Of a stretch of 64,000 nt of DNA, positions 25,616 through 33,748 are shown piece after piece. The DNA is from Nitrosomonas sp. Its GTDB lineage: Bacteria > Pseudomonadota > Gammaproteobacteria > Burkholderiales > Nitrosomonadaceae. Location: positions 62,001 to 126,000 of the forward strand of contig JAMWZW010000007.1 in NCBI GenBank assembly GCA_024281995.1, read 5' to 3'. How positions within the stretch are numbered: position 1 is the first letter of the stretch; the number at the start of each line of letters is the position of its first letter. Below the pieces are notes generated by a model. That model was not told where the DNA came from, did no database searches, and worked only from the letters and a program-made list of their open reading frames with translations. Position numbers and translations under genes: made by a program.

Positions 25616-26992
25616 TTATTTGCCGATGCAAAAGCGCGAAAAAATTTCTCCTAGCAAATCATCTGCAGTGAATTTTCCACTAATGGAAGATAAAGCAGAT
25701 TGTGCTAGCCTGAGTTCTTCAGCGAGAATTTCCAATTGGCAGTCGCTTGCAATGAATTTTTGTGCATTTTCTAAATGTTTTTTGGTTTTTTTTAGAGCTT
25801 CAAGATGGCGTTGCCTGGCCATGAAAATTCCTTCTCCACCCTGATTGAATTGCCAGCCTGCAATTTCCAGTATTTTCCGGCGCAGCAATTCGATTCCTGC
25901 ACCTGTTTTAGCGGATAAATGAATTTTGATATTATTTTTTTCAACTTCCATGCGTGGATTTTCATTCAGTAAGTCAATTTTGTTGAATAAAGTAATTTGT
26001 GGTTTTTCGGCTGGAATGTGAGTAAGTATTTGTTCTTTTTTTTCATAGTGTTGCTGACTGCCATCAATTAACCAGATGACCATGTTGGCGTTTTGAATGG
26101 CTGCATGGGTGCGTTCAATGCCTTTTTGCTCCACGATATCACTGGTTTGTCTCAAACCTGCTGTGTCGATAATATGTATAGGTATGCCTTCGATAGCGAT
26201 AGTGCGCTGGATGGTGTCGCGCGTAGTACCAGGAATTTCAGTGACGATGGCTGCCTCGTCTTCAACCAGTTGATTCAATAGACTCGATTTGCCCACGTTG
26301 GGTGCACCCGCTAGTACGATTCTGATACCTTCCTGCAGCAAGCTTCCTCGTTGGGCGGAAGCAAAGATTTGTTCAATTTGCATATGGATATGATCCAAGC
26401 TTTCTTTGATTTGTAATGCCTGCACGTTATCGATTTCTTCTTCTGGAAAATCAAGTGTAGCTTCTATAAGCATGCGCAGTGTGATCAATAAATCTATAAG
26501 AGTTTCAATTTTGGTAGAAAAATGTCCCTGCAAGGAATGAATTGCGCAACGGGCGGCCTCCTTTGTGTTTGCCGCAATAATATCAGCCACACTTTCGGCT
26601 TGAATGAGATCAATTTTATTATTGAGGTAAGCACGTAGTGTGAATTCACCAGGTTGTGCCAGGCGGGCACCTGCAGAAAGACATTCATTCAGAAGCAGAT
26701 TCATTACTGCCGGACCCCCATGACCCTGTAATTCGAGTACATCTTCACCAGTATAAGAATCGGGTGCTGGAAAATAAAGTGCGATGCCTTGATCAATGAT
26801 TTGACTTTGATGATCTAAAAATTGGCACAAGTGAGCATGACGTGGTTTGGGAATTTTTCCGAGGATTGTCTGTGCTAATTTTGTTAAGTTCTTGCCGGAA
26901 ATGCGAACGACTCCGATGCCACCGCGACCGGGTGGTGTTGAAATTGCGGCAATGATATCAGGGTCTCCCATAAATTTTGATGGTGCAACCAT
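25616..26992 (-). CDS. mnmE: tRNA uridine-5-carboxymethylaminomethyl GTPase MnmE
   Basis: MnmE (458 residues) with MnmG modifies U34 of tRNAs reading split boxes. Seen: N-terminal [20 protein letters not shown], the G domain inserted in a helical domain with G1 [14 protein letters not shown] (about 225), G3 DTAGLR and G4 NKID, and the C-terminal catalytic FCIGK. The G domain should be functional. The start is uncertain: ATG 26992 or ATG 26971, and neither has a clear ribosome site. It is downstream of yidC, the common betaproteobacterial order. Confidence 0.95.
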   Translation of the reverse strand: MVAPSKFMGDPDIIAAISTPPGRGGIGVVRISGKNLTKLAQTILGKIPKPRHAHLCQFLDHQSQIIDQGIALYFPAPDSYTGEDVLELQGHGGPAVMNLLLNECLSAGARLAQPGEFTLRAYLNNKIDLIQAESVADIIAANTKEAARCAIHSLQGHFSTKIETLIDLLITLRMLIEATLDFPEEEIDNVQALQIKESLDHIHMQIEQIFASAQRGSLLQEGIRIVLAGAPNVGKSSLLNQLVEDEAAIVTEIPGTTRDTIQRTIAIEGIPIHIIDTAGLRQTSDIVEQKGIERTHAAIQNANMVIWLIDGSQQHYEKKEQILTHIPAEKPQITLFNKIDLLNENPRMEVEKNNIKIHLSAKTGAGIELLRRKILEIAGWQFNQGGEGIFMARQRHLEALKKTKKHLENAQKFIASDCQLEILAEELRLAQSALSSISGKFTADDLLGEIFSRFCIGK

Positions 26993-26998
26993 GAAATT

Positions 26999-27028
26999 GC
27001 TGGTTATTCTGTATTATGAATAACCAGC
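26999..27028 (-). promoter_or_regulatory. Hairpin between yidC and mnmE
   Basis: A perfect 10-bp inverted repeat, GCTGGTTATT and AATAACCAGC, with a 10-base loop, ends 7 bases before the mnmE ATG. On the transcribed strand no T run follows, so it is more likely an RNA structure influencing mnmE translation or mRNA processing than a terminator. Confidence 0.4.
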
Positions 27029-27036
27029 ATTAATTG

Positions 27037-28953
27037 TTATTTCTTCCTTGGTTTTTTGCCAGAGACGTTGCTTTTTGCTTTAGCAGGAATTTTATTTTTT
27101 GTCACAGTAGTTGAAGAAGAAGTTAATTGTGATTTTTCACTTTGTTCAGTACTCGTTTTTGCAATAACCGCTTCTTCGCTGTCAGCTACCGGAAGTTGTG
27201 CTTCGTCTGCAGCTGGTTCGTCAGGTTTATTCTTTCTTTTCGTTTTGATATTACCTTTACTGGCTGATTCACTCGCTTTGTTTTCGTACATCCGGGTTAT
27301 TTGCCATTGTTGCGCGATGGAAAGAATGTTGTTGCAAAGTGAATAAAGCACTAACCCGGCTGGGAAAAAGAAAAAGAACACACTGAATGCAATAGGCATA
27401 ATCTGCATTACTTTTGCTTGAATCGGGTCTGCGGGTGTCGGACTAAGCTTGGATTGAATCCACATTGATATGCCCATTATTACGGGTAGCACATAATATG
27501 GATCTGGTACCGACATGTCGGTAATCCATAGCGCAAGCGGGGCATAACGCAGTTCAACGGCTGCCATCAAAGTCCAGAACAATGCAATAAATACCGGGAT
27601 TTGAACTAGAATTGGTAAACAACCTCCCATTGGATTAATTTTTTCTTGTTTATAAAACTCCATCATGACTTGATGCATTCGCTGCCGATCACTGGCATAT
27701 TGTTCACGTATGCGTTGCAGTTTCGGAGTGACAAGTCTCAACTTTGCCATCGAGCGATACCCGGCAGCGGATAATGGGAAGAATATGAGTTTAACAGTAA
27801 ATGTTAAAAGAATAATTGCTATGCCCCAGTTATCTACCCATGAATGATAAAAAGAAAGCAGCCAAAACAATGGCTTGGCAAGTACTGTCAGCCATCCATA
27901 ATCGACGGTTAATTCCAGACCTGGCGACAATTCTGCTAATTTATCCTGTTCTTGCGGGCCCGCATAAAAAGGCATGGTGACATTTCTGGTTTGACCAGAT
28001 TCTATTGCTCCGACCGGCGCAATAATTCCAGCGGTATATTGATTGTTAGCTAGGCGTTTTGCATAGTATTCACGAGGAGTTTGTTGTGGAGGAAGCCAGG
28101 CGGTTAGAAAATAGTGTTCTAACATTGCAATCCAGCCATTATCTGCGTTGGTTGGATATTCTGCTTTATTTTTATCCAAATCAGAAAATTTTATTTTTAG
28201 GAATTTGTCTTCTTTCGTATACATTGCGGGCCCTGTATAGGAATGAATCAGAGTACTGGATCCTGTAGGTTCGTTTGCATCCCGCAACATTTGGAAGTAA
28301 GAAAATGGGATTATTGTTGTTTCACCATTATTTTTAATTTCAAATTCAACATCAATAACATAACTGCCACGATGGAAAGTATAAATCTTTGCAACTTGTA
28401 AGTTATCTATTTCCGGGGCTATTAAACGTACTACTATCTTATTTTGTCCTGATTCCAGTTCGTAATTGCCATTTTGTGTGGAATCTGTAGTGTATTTTGT
28501 TTTATGACTAGGTAATCCGTCTCCGATTAATCCAGATTGTGCGACTTGAAATCGTGCAGTTTTATCTAGTAATAGCTCGTAGGGTTTGTCTTTATCTTCC
28601 CGAGATGGATGCTTCAATAACCCCAGCTGACGTATGTCGCCTCCCGCTGTGTCAATTTCGGCAACAACCATATCGGTTGTAACTTTAATTTTTTCACCAG
28701 TGCTAAAAAGATTAGGTGTTACCGATGGACTGCTGCCTTCGATTGCTGAAGAATTACCAATGGATTCCTCCGTTGAAGAAGTTAAACCATCTCCTGGTAC
28801 TGGCAAAGGATCATGGCGCTGATTAGAAGAGTCAGCAGTAACCCCCGACTTTACTTGTGATGCAGGTGGATATAATTCTTTTTGCCATGCATCCCATAAA
28901 AATAGTAAAGAGGTGGAGAAAATGATAATAAGTACGAGTCTTTTTGTTTCCAT
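27037..28953 (-). CDS. yidC: Membrane protein insertase YidC
   Basis: YidC, 638 residues, inserts and folds inner-membrane proteins alone or with SecYEG. An N-terminal membrane anchor (RLVLIIIFSTSLLFLWDAW) is followed by a Ser/Thr/Pro-rich linker, a periplasmic beta domain (about 85-340) and the conserved five-helix core from about 355 (PLFWLLSFYHSWVDNWGIAI; the hydrophilic-groove Arg in GYRSMAKLRL; QEKINPMGGCLPILVQIPVF). The C-terminal tail is unusually long and Lys/Ser-rich (about 75 residues, ending KKPRKK) and could bind ribosomes as in other extended YidC proteins. Confidence 0.96.
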   Translation of the reverse strand: METKRLVLIIIFSTSLLFLWDAWQKELYPPASQVKSGVTADSSNQRHDPLPVPGDGLTSSTEESIGNSSAIEGSSPSVTPNLFSTGEKIKVTTDMVVAEIDTAGGDIRQLGLLKHPSREDKDKPYELLLDKTARFQVAQSGLIGDGLPSHKTKYTTDSTQNGNYELESGQNKIVVRLIAPEIDNLQVAKIYTFHRGSYVIDVEFEIKNNGETTIIPFSYFQMLRDANEPTGSSTLIHSYTGPAMYTKEDKFLKIKFSDLDKNKAEYPTNADNGWIAMLEHYFLTAWLPPQQTPREYYAKRLANNQYTAGIIAPVGAIESGQTRNVTMPFYAGPQEQDKLAELSPGLELTVDYGWLTVLAKPLFWLLSFYHSWVDNWGIAIILLTFTVKLIFFPLSAAGYRSMAKLRLVTPKLQRIREQYASDRQRMHQVMMEFYKQEKINPMGGCLPILVQIPVFIALFWTLMAAVELRYAPLALWITDMSVPDPYYVLPVIMGISMWIQSKLSPTPADPIQAKVMQIMPIAFSVFFFFFPAGLVLYSLCNNILSIAQQWQITRMYENKASESASKGNIKTKRKNKPDEPAADEAQLPVADSEEAVIAKTSTEQSEKSQLTSSSTTVTKNKIPAKAKSNVSGKKPRKK

Positions 28954-29130
28954 TATTTATCTGATCAGGTTGATTGGTTCTGAGACTAATTAGTAGATAG
29001 TAGAAGAATATTTGATAGTATTTTTAACTCAGCGTATGACTATATTTTAAAATTTAGATAAGTAATTGATTGATAACTTAGAATTAAGTGAATGAGCTGT
29101 ATCTGATTAATGAAACTAAGTTGCTAATTT

Positions 29131-29340
29131 TTATGGTACTGGTTCGTATCCACCCTTGTTCCAAGGGTTGCATCGTATTATGCGCCAGATACTTAATCGT
29201 GTTCCATGTAGAAATCCATATTTTTCATAGGCTTCAAGGGCGTATTGTGAACACGTAGGGCTAAAACGACATGAAGGTCCTAGCAAAGGGCTTACGCAGT
29301 ACTGATAGAATTTAATGAAGATAATTAATAATCGTGACAT
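29131..29340 (-). CDS. yidD: Membrane protein insertion efficiency factor YidD
   Basis: A 69-residue YidD: an amphipathic N terminus LLIIFIKFYQYCVSPLLGP, then the family core CRFSPTCSQYALEAYEKYG and the end RCNPWNKGGYEPVP. YidD lies at the inner membrane face and aids YidC. Its start overlaps the end of rnpA by 16 bases, so the two are translationally coupled. A 177-base gap with nothing recognisable separates it from yidC. Confidence 0.95.
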   Translation of the reverse strand: MSRLLIIFIKFYQYCVSPLLGPSCRFSPTCSQYALEAYEKYGFLHGTRLSIWRIIRCNPWNKGGYEPVP

Positions 29341-29705
29341 TGTTGTAATTTAAACATTAATAATTTAGTTTCAGTAATTAATTGTTCCGCATCATATTTA
29401 GCAACAGAACGGCGCACCCTTATTACCCAATCCATTTTATTTAAATGCTCATACTCGTTATGCCGGTTTTTGCGAAATGTTTCACGCAGTATTCTTTTAA
29501 TCCAATTACGCCTGATTGCATGTTTTTCAATCTTCTTCGAGATAATTAACCCTATTCGTGCGTGTGCGAGCCCATTTGGTTTAGCATAAATTTGGATCAG
29601 CTCTCCACTCATGTGATATTTTAAACTGATTACTGCTGCAAACTCGTTTGCTTTGTGTAGCCTACAATTTTTGGGAAGGCCGTAAATTTCAGTAAATTTA
29701 ATAAT
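29325..29705 (-). CDS. rnpA: Ribonuclease P protein component, non-canonical start
   Basis: RnpA assists the RNase P RNA in maturing tRNA 5' ends. The first ATG (29612) gives only 95 residues, beginning inside the domain. The same frame upstream is open and has the expected N terminus: GLPKNCRLHKANEFAAVISL, then KYH before that ATG. The frame has no ATG, GTG or TTG back to its stop, only ATT codons at 29705 and 29702 (and 29687). An ATT start at 29705 gives 126 residues. The central signature ARIGLIISKKIEKHAIRRNW is intact. It starts about 20 bases after rpmH. A sequencing error hiding a normal start cannot be excluded. Confidence 0.75.
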   Translation of the reverse strand: MIKFTEIYGLPKNCRLHKANEFAAVISLKYHMSGELIQIYAKPNGLAHARIGLIISKKIEKHAIRRNWIKRILRETFRKNRHNEYEHLNKMDWVIRVRRSVAKYDAEQLITETKLLMFKLQQCHDY

Positions 29706-29724
29706 AAAAAAACTTTAATTAAAA

Positions 29725-29859
29725 TTAAACACTCAAGCGAACACGACCTTTGGCGCGACGTGCCCGAATTACTGCTGCTCCTCCACGGGTCCTCATGCGC
29801 ACAAGAAATCCATGTGTACGTTTTCTTCTAATAACTGAAGGTTGGTAAGTTCGTTTCAT
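29725..29859 (-). CDS. rpmH: 50S ribosomal protein L34
   Basis: 44 codons: [20 protein letters not shown], then [19 protein letters not shown] and VRLSV. This is a complete, typical L34 of the large subunit. It heads the rpmH-rnpA-yidD-yidC-mnmE cluster. dnaA, which often lies on the other side, is not seen in this window. Confidence 0.97.
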   Translation of the reverse strand: MKRTYQPSVIRRKRTHGFLVRMRTRGGAAVIRARRAKGRVRLSV

Positions 29860-30136
29860 ACTTTTTCTCTAGCTAGTTTATTAAATCAATAGAACCGCGT
29901 ATTACAACGTGTTAAAGCGGTGATGTCAATACAAATTTTAAATTTAATTAAAGGAAAATTGGATGAGTGTGTTCTTAAATATGAGGCTGTATGATTTCAA
30001 AAATAAGGCGCAAATTCTGTGCTGTTATTAGTGCATTTGTACTAACAAGTGAGTGGCATCTATCCTAATTATCTCGTGACATACTTCTCTATCAGGTATT
30101 CATATGGAGATATAGAATGCAGGAAATTTGATTGAT

Positions 30137-30247
30137 AGGGCTCTTGTATAACTAGCTTTTTGGTTAATTTGTAATTTTTAAGCTATTGATTTTATGAATC
30201 ACACATCAGTTGAATAACTTCAAAAATATAGTTATGAAGAAGTCTTG
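30137..30247. repeat. MITE copy 2, about 111 bp, decayed
   Basis: AGGGCTCTTGTATAACTAG (left) and ATAGTTATGAAGAAGTCTT (right) are imperfect inverted ends resembling those of the copy at 18722-18829. Internal sequence is also related (ATAACT-GCT, GGTTA, TTTTTAAG and TTGATTTTAT in the same order). It sits in the 578-base gap between rpmH and the next gene, which otherwise shows only AT-rich sequence. Confidence 0.55.
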
Positions 30248-30437
30248 TAATTTAAATAAATTTATCTGAATTATTGTTTAATAATAATTAGTTATTTTGG
30301 TGATCGAGATGTTTAGTATGTAACATCCTATTCATAAAGGATAATAATCTTAAATATGCCAAGATTACTGTTATTAAGTATGAAGAGATTTAGGGTATGT
30401 GTAATATGAATTTCAATAGCATATAAGGATGTGGAAT

Positions 30438-30917
30438 ATGGCAATTGCAACTAGAGTTTCTAACAATCGCTATGAGGATCGCCGGCAAAGTATGCCATTT
30501 TTTTGCGTTTTTCATGTGGGAATTAAAAGTGGAAAGAGAATGGGTGAGCGAAGAATGGGTGATCGCGGGAAAACCGCATATGTTGATTATTATTCGTTTT
30601 ATCTAGTGCTCTGCGCAATTTCAATTTTGTTATTAAGTGCATTCGATGCGTTTCTTACACTTAATATTCTGGCAAACGGTGGCGAAGAACTGAACTGGCT
30701 AATGGCACTACTAATTGAAGATAGTATACAAAAATTTGTCGTTTTTAAGCTAGCGCTAACAGCATTGGCGATTACCTTACTTGTCATCCACCATCATGTT
30801 CGATTGGTGAAAACAATACGCGTTAGGCATATTAAATATGCTATTCTCTTTGGTTATAGCGGACTTATCACTTATGAGTTTCACCTGCTTGAGTTAGCAG
30901 CAGCCACTATTCACTAA
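30438..30917 (+). CDS. Small membrane protein (DUF5658-like)
   Basis: About 159 residues; ATG 30438 is preferred over ATG 30429 because AAGGA lies about 8 bases before it. A basic N-terminal part (NNRYEDRRQS ... KRMGERRMGDRGKTAYVDYY) precedes three predicted membrane helices: FYLVLCAISILLLSAFDAFL, KFVVFKLALTALAITLLVIH and YAILFGYSGLITYEFHLLEL. The pattern of an Arg-rich head followed by a membrane domain with FDAFLTLNIL resembles DUF5658 proteins, of unknown role. It is convergent with tolC. Confidence 0.65.
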   Translation: MAIATRVSNNRYEDRRQSMPFFCVFHVGIKSGKRMGERRMGDRGKTAYVDYYSFYLVLCAISILLLSAFDAFLTLNILANGGEELNWLMALLIEDSIQKFVVFKLALTALAITLLVIHHHVRLVKTIRVRHIKYAILFGYSGLITYEFHLLELAAATIH

Positions 30918-30993
30918 TACTCTTATTACTATACTACAGCTAATAATCAATAAGACAATTTGTTGGATAAGCATCCGAGCAATCATATTACTT

Positions 30994-32349
30994 CTACTTG
31001 TGTTGCTGCAGGGGTATAAAGTAACTAGCAACGTTTCTTAGGTCGTCTAGTACCAGCGTACCAGCCGCCAATTGCAAGCGCAGATAAGCGAGCAGATAGT
31101 CGTACCTAGCTTGCGCTAGGTCACGGCGAGCTGTATGTAATTGTTGTTGTGCATCCAGGAGATTAAGATTGATTCTTATGCCACCCCGGATACTTTTTTC
31201 TGTTGCTGCTATCAGCAATTCAGCTGATTTGACAGCCAGTTCGAGTGACTCAATTTTTTTTACACCACTTAAGAGTAAATTGTATTGCTTACGCAATTCG
31301 ACAATCACTTTATCGGTAATGGCATCCAGGTCGGCTTCTGCACGGGCATGATTAGCTTTTGCCTGTGCTGTGATCGCATTGACACGCCCCCCCGTATATA
31401 ACGGAAAATTGACTTCGATGCCAATGGTGCCCAGGCTGACATCACGATCTTGAGTAATAAATGACCCAGCTTTATTGCGCGTCAAACTACCAACGAGATC
31501 GACGCGCGGAGCATGTCCGGCATGGCTTTTTCTGATTTCTTCCTTTCCGGATGCTACTGTATGGCGTTGCGTGACCAATTCGGCGTTGCGATCCAGTGCT
31601 AAAGCTTGCCAGTTGTCATAATCCTGCAAATGAATGGAGCGAGAGCTGAATGTATCAGCCAGGCGGTCCAGCTGGTTTATTTTTTGTCCGATAATTGCTT
31701 CAAGTTTGAGTTGAGCAACTTGCAAAGCATCTTTTGCTTCGATCACGCGTGCTTGTGCGATAGCATGTTTCGATTGTGTTTCAAGAACATCTGTAGTGGT
31801 TCCCTCGCCTTTTTGTAGCATACGCTCATTGATCCGTTTTAGCTCTTCAAGTGAGTTGAGCTGCGTTTCTGATAACCTGACATGATCTTGCGCGAGCAAT
31901 GCTTCGACATAAGCTTCCACCAAGCGTACAACGAGTTGCTGGCCGCGCCCGGTAAACTTGGCGCGACTGGAATCTGCTTCTGCTTTTCCTTTGCGGTAGC
32001 CTGCAATTGCTTCCATATTGATCAAAGGCTGGCGTAGCGTTAAGGTGCTTACCTGGCTGTCAAAATTAAGGGGGCCAGTATTGGATATTCCGAGTTGATT
32101 AACTTGAGTGATTGTTCCCGAGCTAGTGCTTTGCGAATGGGTAATCGACAAATTCGGGAGCAAGCTTGCGAGCCCGATTTTTTCTGCTTGTTGTCCAGCT
32201 TCATTTTCATGAAAAGCAGAGCGATAGCTAGGATCATGCTGCAATGCAGCTTCGTATGCATCAAGCAAACTCATTGCGCATATATGGTTAATTGGGCCAG
32301 ACAGAATAATACAGCTTAAAACAGTAAGCGCTTTATGCATCAATGACAT
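30994..32349 (-). CDS. TolC-family outer membrane channel of the T1SS
   Basis: A 451-residue protein with a signal peptide ending near ICA. It has the two-fold repeated TolC architecture: helical LLDAYEAALQHDPSYRSA, a strand region STLTLRQPLI, GEGTTTDVLETQSKHAIAQA, and in the second half VNFPLYTGGRVNAITAQAKA, GIRINLNLLDAQQQLHTARR. It should trimerise into the outer-membrane tunnel of type I secretion. Last gene of the minus-strand run; it follows hlyD by 5 bases, so it almost surely works with it. Confidence 0.92.
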   Translation of the reverse strand: MSLMHKALTVLSCIILSGPINHICAMSLLDAYEAALQHDPSYRSAFHENEAGQQAEKIGLASLLPNLSITHSQSTSSGTITQVNQLGISNTGPLNFDSQVSTLTLRQPLINMEAIAGYRKGKAEADSSRAKFTGRGQQLVVRLVEAYVEALLAQDHVRLSETQLNSLEELKRINERMLQKGEGTTTDVLETQSKHAIAQARVIEAKDALQVAQLKLEAIIGQKINQLDRLADTFSSRSIHLQDYDNWQALALDRNAELVTQRHTVASGKEEIRKSHAGHAPRVDLVGSLTRNKAGSFITQDRDVSLGTIGIEVNFPLYTGGRVNAITAQAKANHARAEADLDAITDKVIVELRKQYNLLLSGVKKIESLELAVKSAELLIAATEKSIRGGIRINLNLLDAQQQLHTARRDLAQARYDYLLAYLRLQLAAGTLVLDDLRNVASYFIPLQQHK

Positions 32350-32354
32350 AACGG

Positions 32355-33707
32355 TTATTCTTCGCTCATGGACGAATGGACGCGATCCAGTATTGGTTTG
32401 AATAAATAACTCATTAATGATCGTTCGCCTGTCTTAATAAATACTTCTACCGGCATGCCCGCCCTAATTTGCTGATCAAATAATTTTTTCATACCTTCCG
32501 GTGTCACTTTTGCTTTGATAGTGTAATAAGGAAATCCAGTGCGTTCATCAGTTAGGCGATCTGCAGATACTTGGGTAACAATACCGGGAATATTAGGTGT
32601 TTTCTTTTGATTAAGCGCAGAAAAGATCAAATCAACTTGAAGATCGATATGTACACGATCTATCAAGTGTACAGGTACTTGTCCCGTGATAATTAGCATA
32701 TCGTCACGTGGAACGATGTCCATCAACTTGAATCCCGGTCCTATGATACCCCCGACAGTAAATACATTCATCCCCACTACGGTGCCGGCAACAGGTGCTT
32801 TAACTTCAATATTAGCCAGTTCGAAATCTTGTCCATACAAGCGACTGCTCAAGGCCTCGATTTCGCGTTGCACATCAGATAGCTTTTGCCGTACTTCTTT
32901 TTGATTCTCTTCAAGGCGGTGAATGCGGCGTTGTTCCGATTCCGCGATTTGACGTTGAATGCGACCGATATTACCAGTATCGGCAGAAATTTCTCCTAAG
33001 AGTTGGGTGTACGTACGTTCGACATCAAGCACACGATTACGAGGGACAAAGCCGTCTTTTGACAGATCGCGTAGATTGACAAGTTGTTCTTCAAGAAATT
33101 TTAGCTGTTGATTTTTACTGACCTTAGATGCTTCAAGTCCACGTATCTGCATTTTTAAACCGGCAGTAATTTCGTCTAGGGCGGCAATTTCATGGCGTAG
33201 TGCAGATCTTCTGGAGGTGAATAATTGATTTTGTATAATAATATTATTGGCGATACGCGGATCACTTTGCTGTGATAATAAATCTTCAGGAAAGGCAATG
33301 GTATCCTTACCGTCGCGTTCTGCTAGTAAACGTGCCTCGATAGCACGTGCTGCAAAGAGCTGGCTTCGCGTTATCTCTGCCTGAGCTTTGATTTGGACAT
33401 CATTCATACGTACCAGTATTTGCCCCAATTCGACTTGATCGCCTTCTTTAACCAAAATGCTATCTATAATACCGCCGGTTTGATGCTGAACCGCTTGTAA
33501 GTGGCTAGCTACTGCTACTGTACCTGTGATCGGAACGCCTTTGTCAAGAGGGGCAAAAGATGCCCACAGGATAAATCCCCCAAAACCAACTAACACAATC
33601 CACCAACCTAAACGGGTGTGTGCAGTCTCGTCTGTTTCTACTTGGCTGGAATTGTCGATTGCAATACTATCAATGACTATTTCTTTATCTTTTGCGACAA
33701 GCTTCAT
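32355..33707 (-). CDS. HlyD-family periplasmic adaptor of the T1SS
   Basis: A 450-residue membrane fusion protein. A short cytoplasmic N terminus is followed by one membrane helix (GWWIVLVGFGGFILWASFAP, about 34-53), a lipoyl-like half (QHQTGGIIDSILVKEGDQVE), a long coiled-coil hairpin (about 110-290) and the second half KAPVAGTVVGMNVFTVGGII. The C-terminal PVEVFIKTGERSLMSYLFKP is typical of PrtE/HlyD/RsaE. It links the ABC exporter to the TolC-like channel. The three genes together form a complete T1SS. Confidence 0.93.
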   Translation of the reverse strand: MKLVAKDKEIVIDSIAIDNSSQVETDETAHTRLGWWIVLVGFGGFILWASFAPLDKGVPITGTVAVASHLQAVQHQTGGIIDSILVKEGDQVELGQILVRMNDVQIKAQAEITRSQLFAARAIEARLLAERDGKDTIAFPEDLLSQQSDPRIANNIIIQNQLFTSRRSALRHEIAALDEITAGLKMQIRGLEASKVSKNQQLKFLEEQLVNLRDLSKDGFVPRNRVLDVERTYTQLLGEISADTGNIGRIQRQIAESEQRRIHRLEENQKEVRQKLSDVQREIEALSSRLYGQDFELANIEVKAPVAGTVVGMNVFTVGGIIGPGFKLMDIVPRDDMLIITGQVPVHLIDRVHIDLQVDLIFSALNQKKTPNIPGIVTQVSADRLTDERTGFPYYTIKAKVTPEGMKKLFDQQIRAGMPVEVFIKTGERSLMSYLFKPILDRVHSSMSEE

Positions 33708-33748
33708 TATTCTTCCTGTTTACGAGTCAGTACTCTTAATTCGTAATA

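Noticed and set aside
29860-30437. Chromosomal oriC in the gap next to rpmH
   Set aside because: rpmH is often near dnaA/oriC, but no DnaA-box cluster or dnaA is present; the gap holds a decayed MITE and AT-rich sequence.
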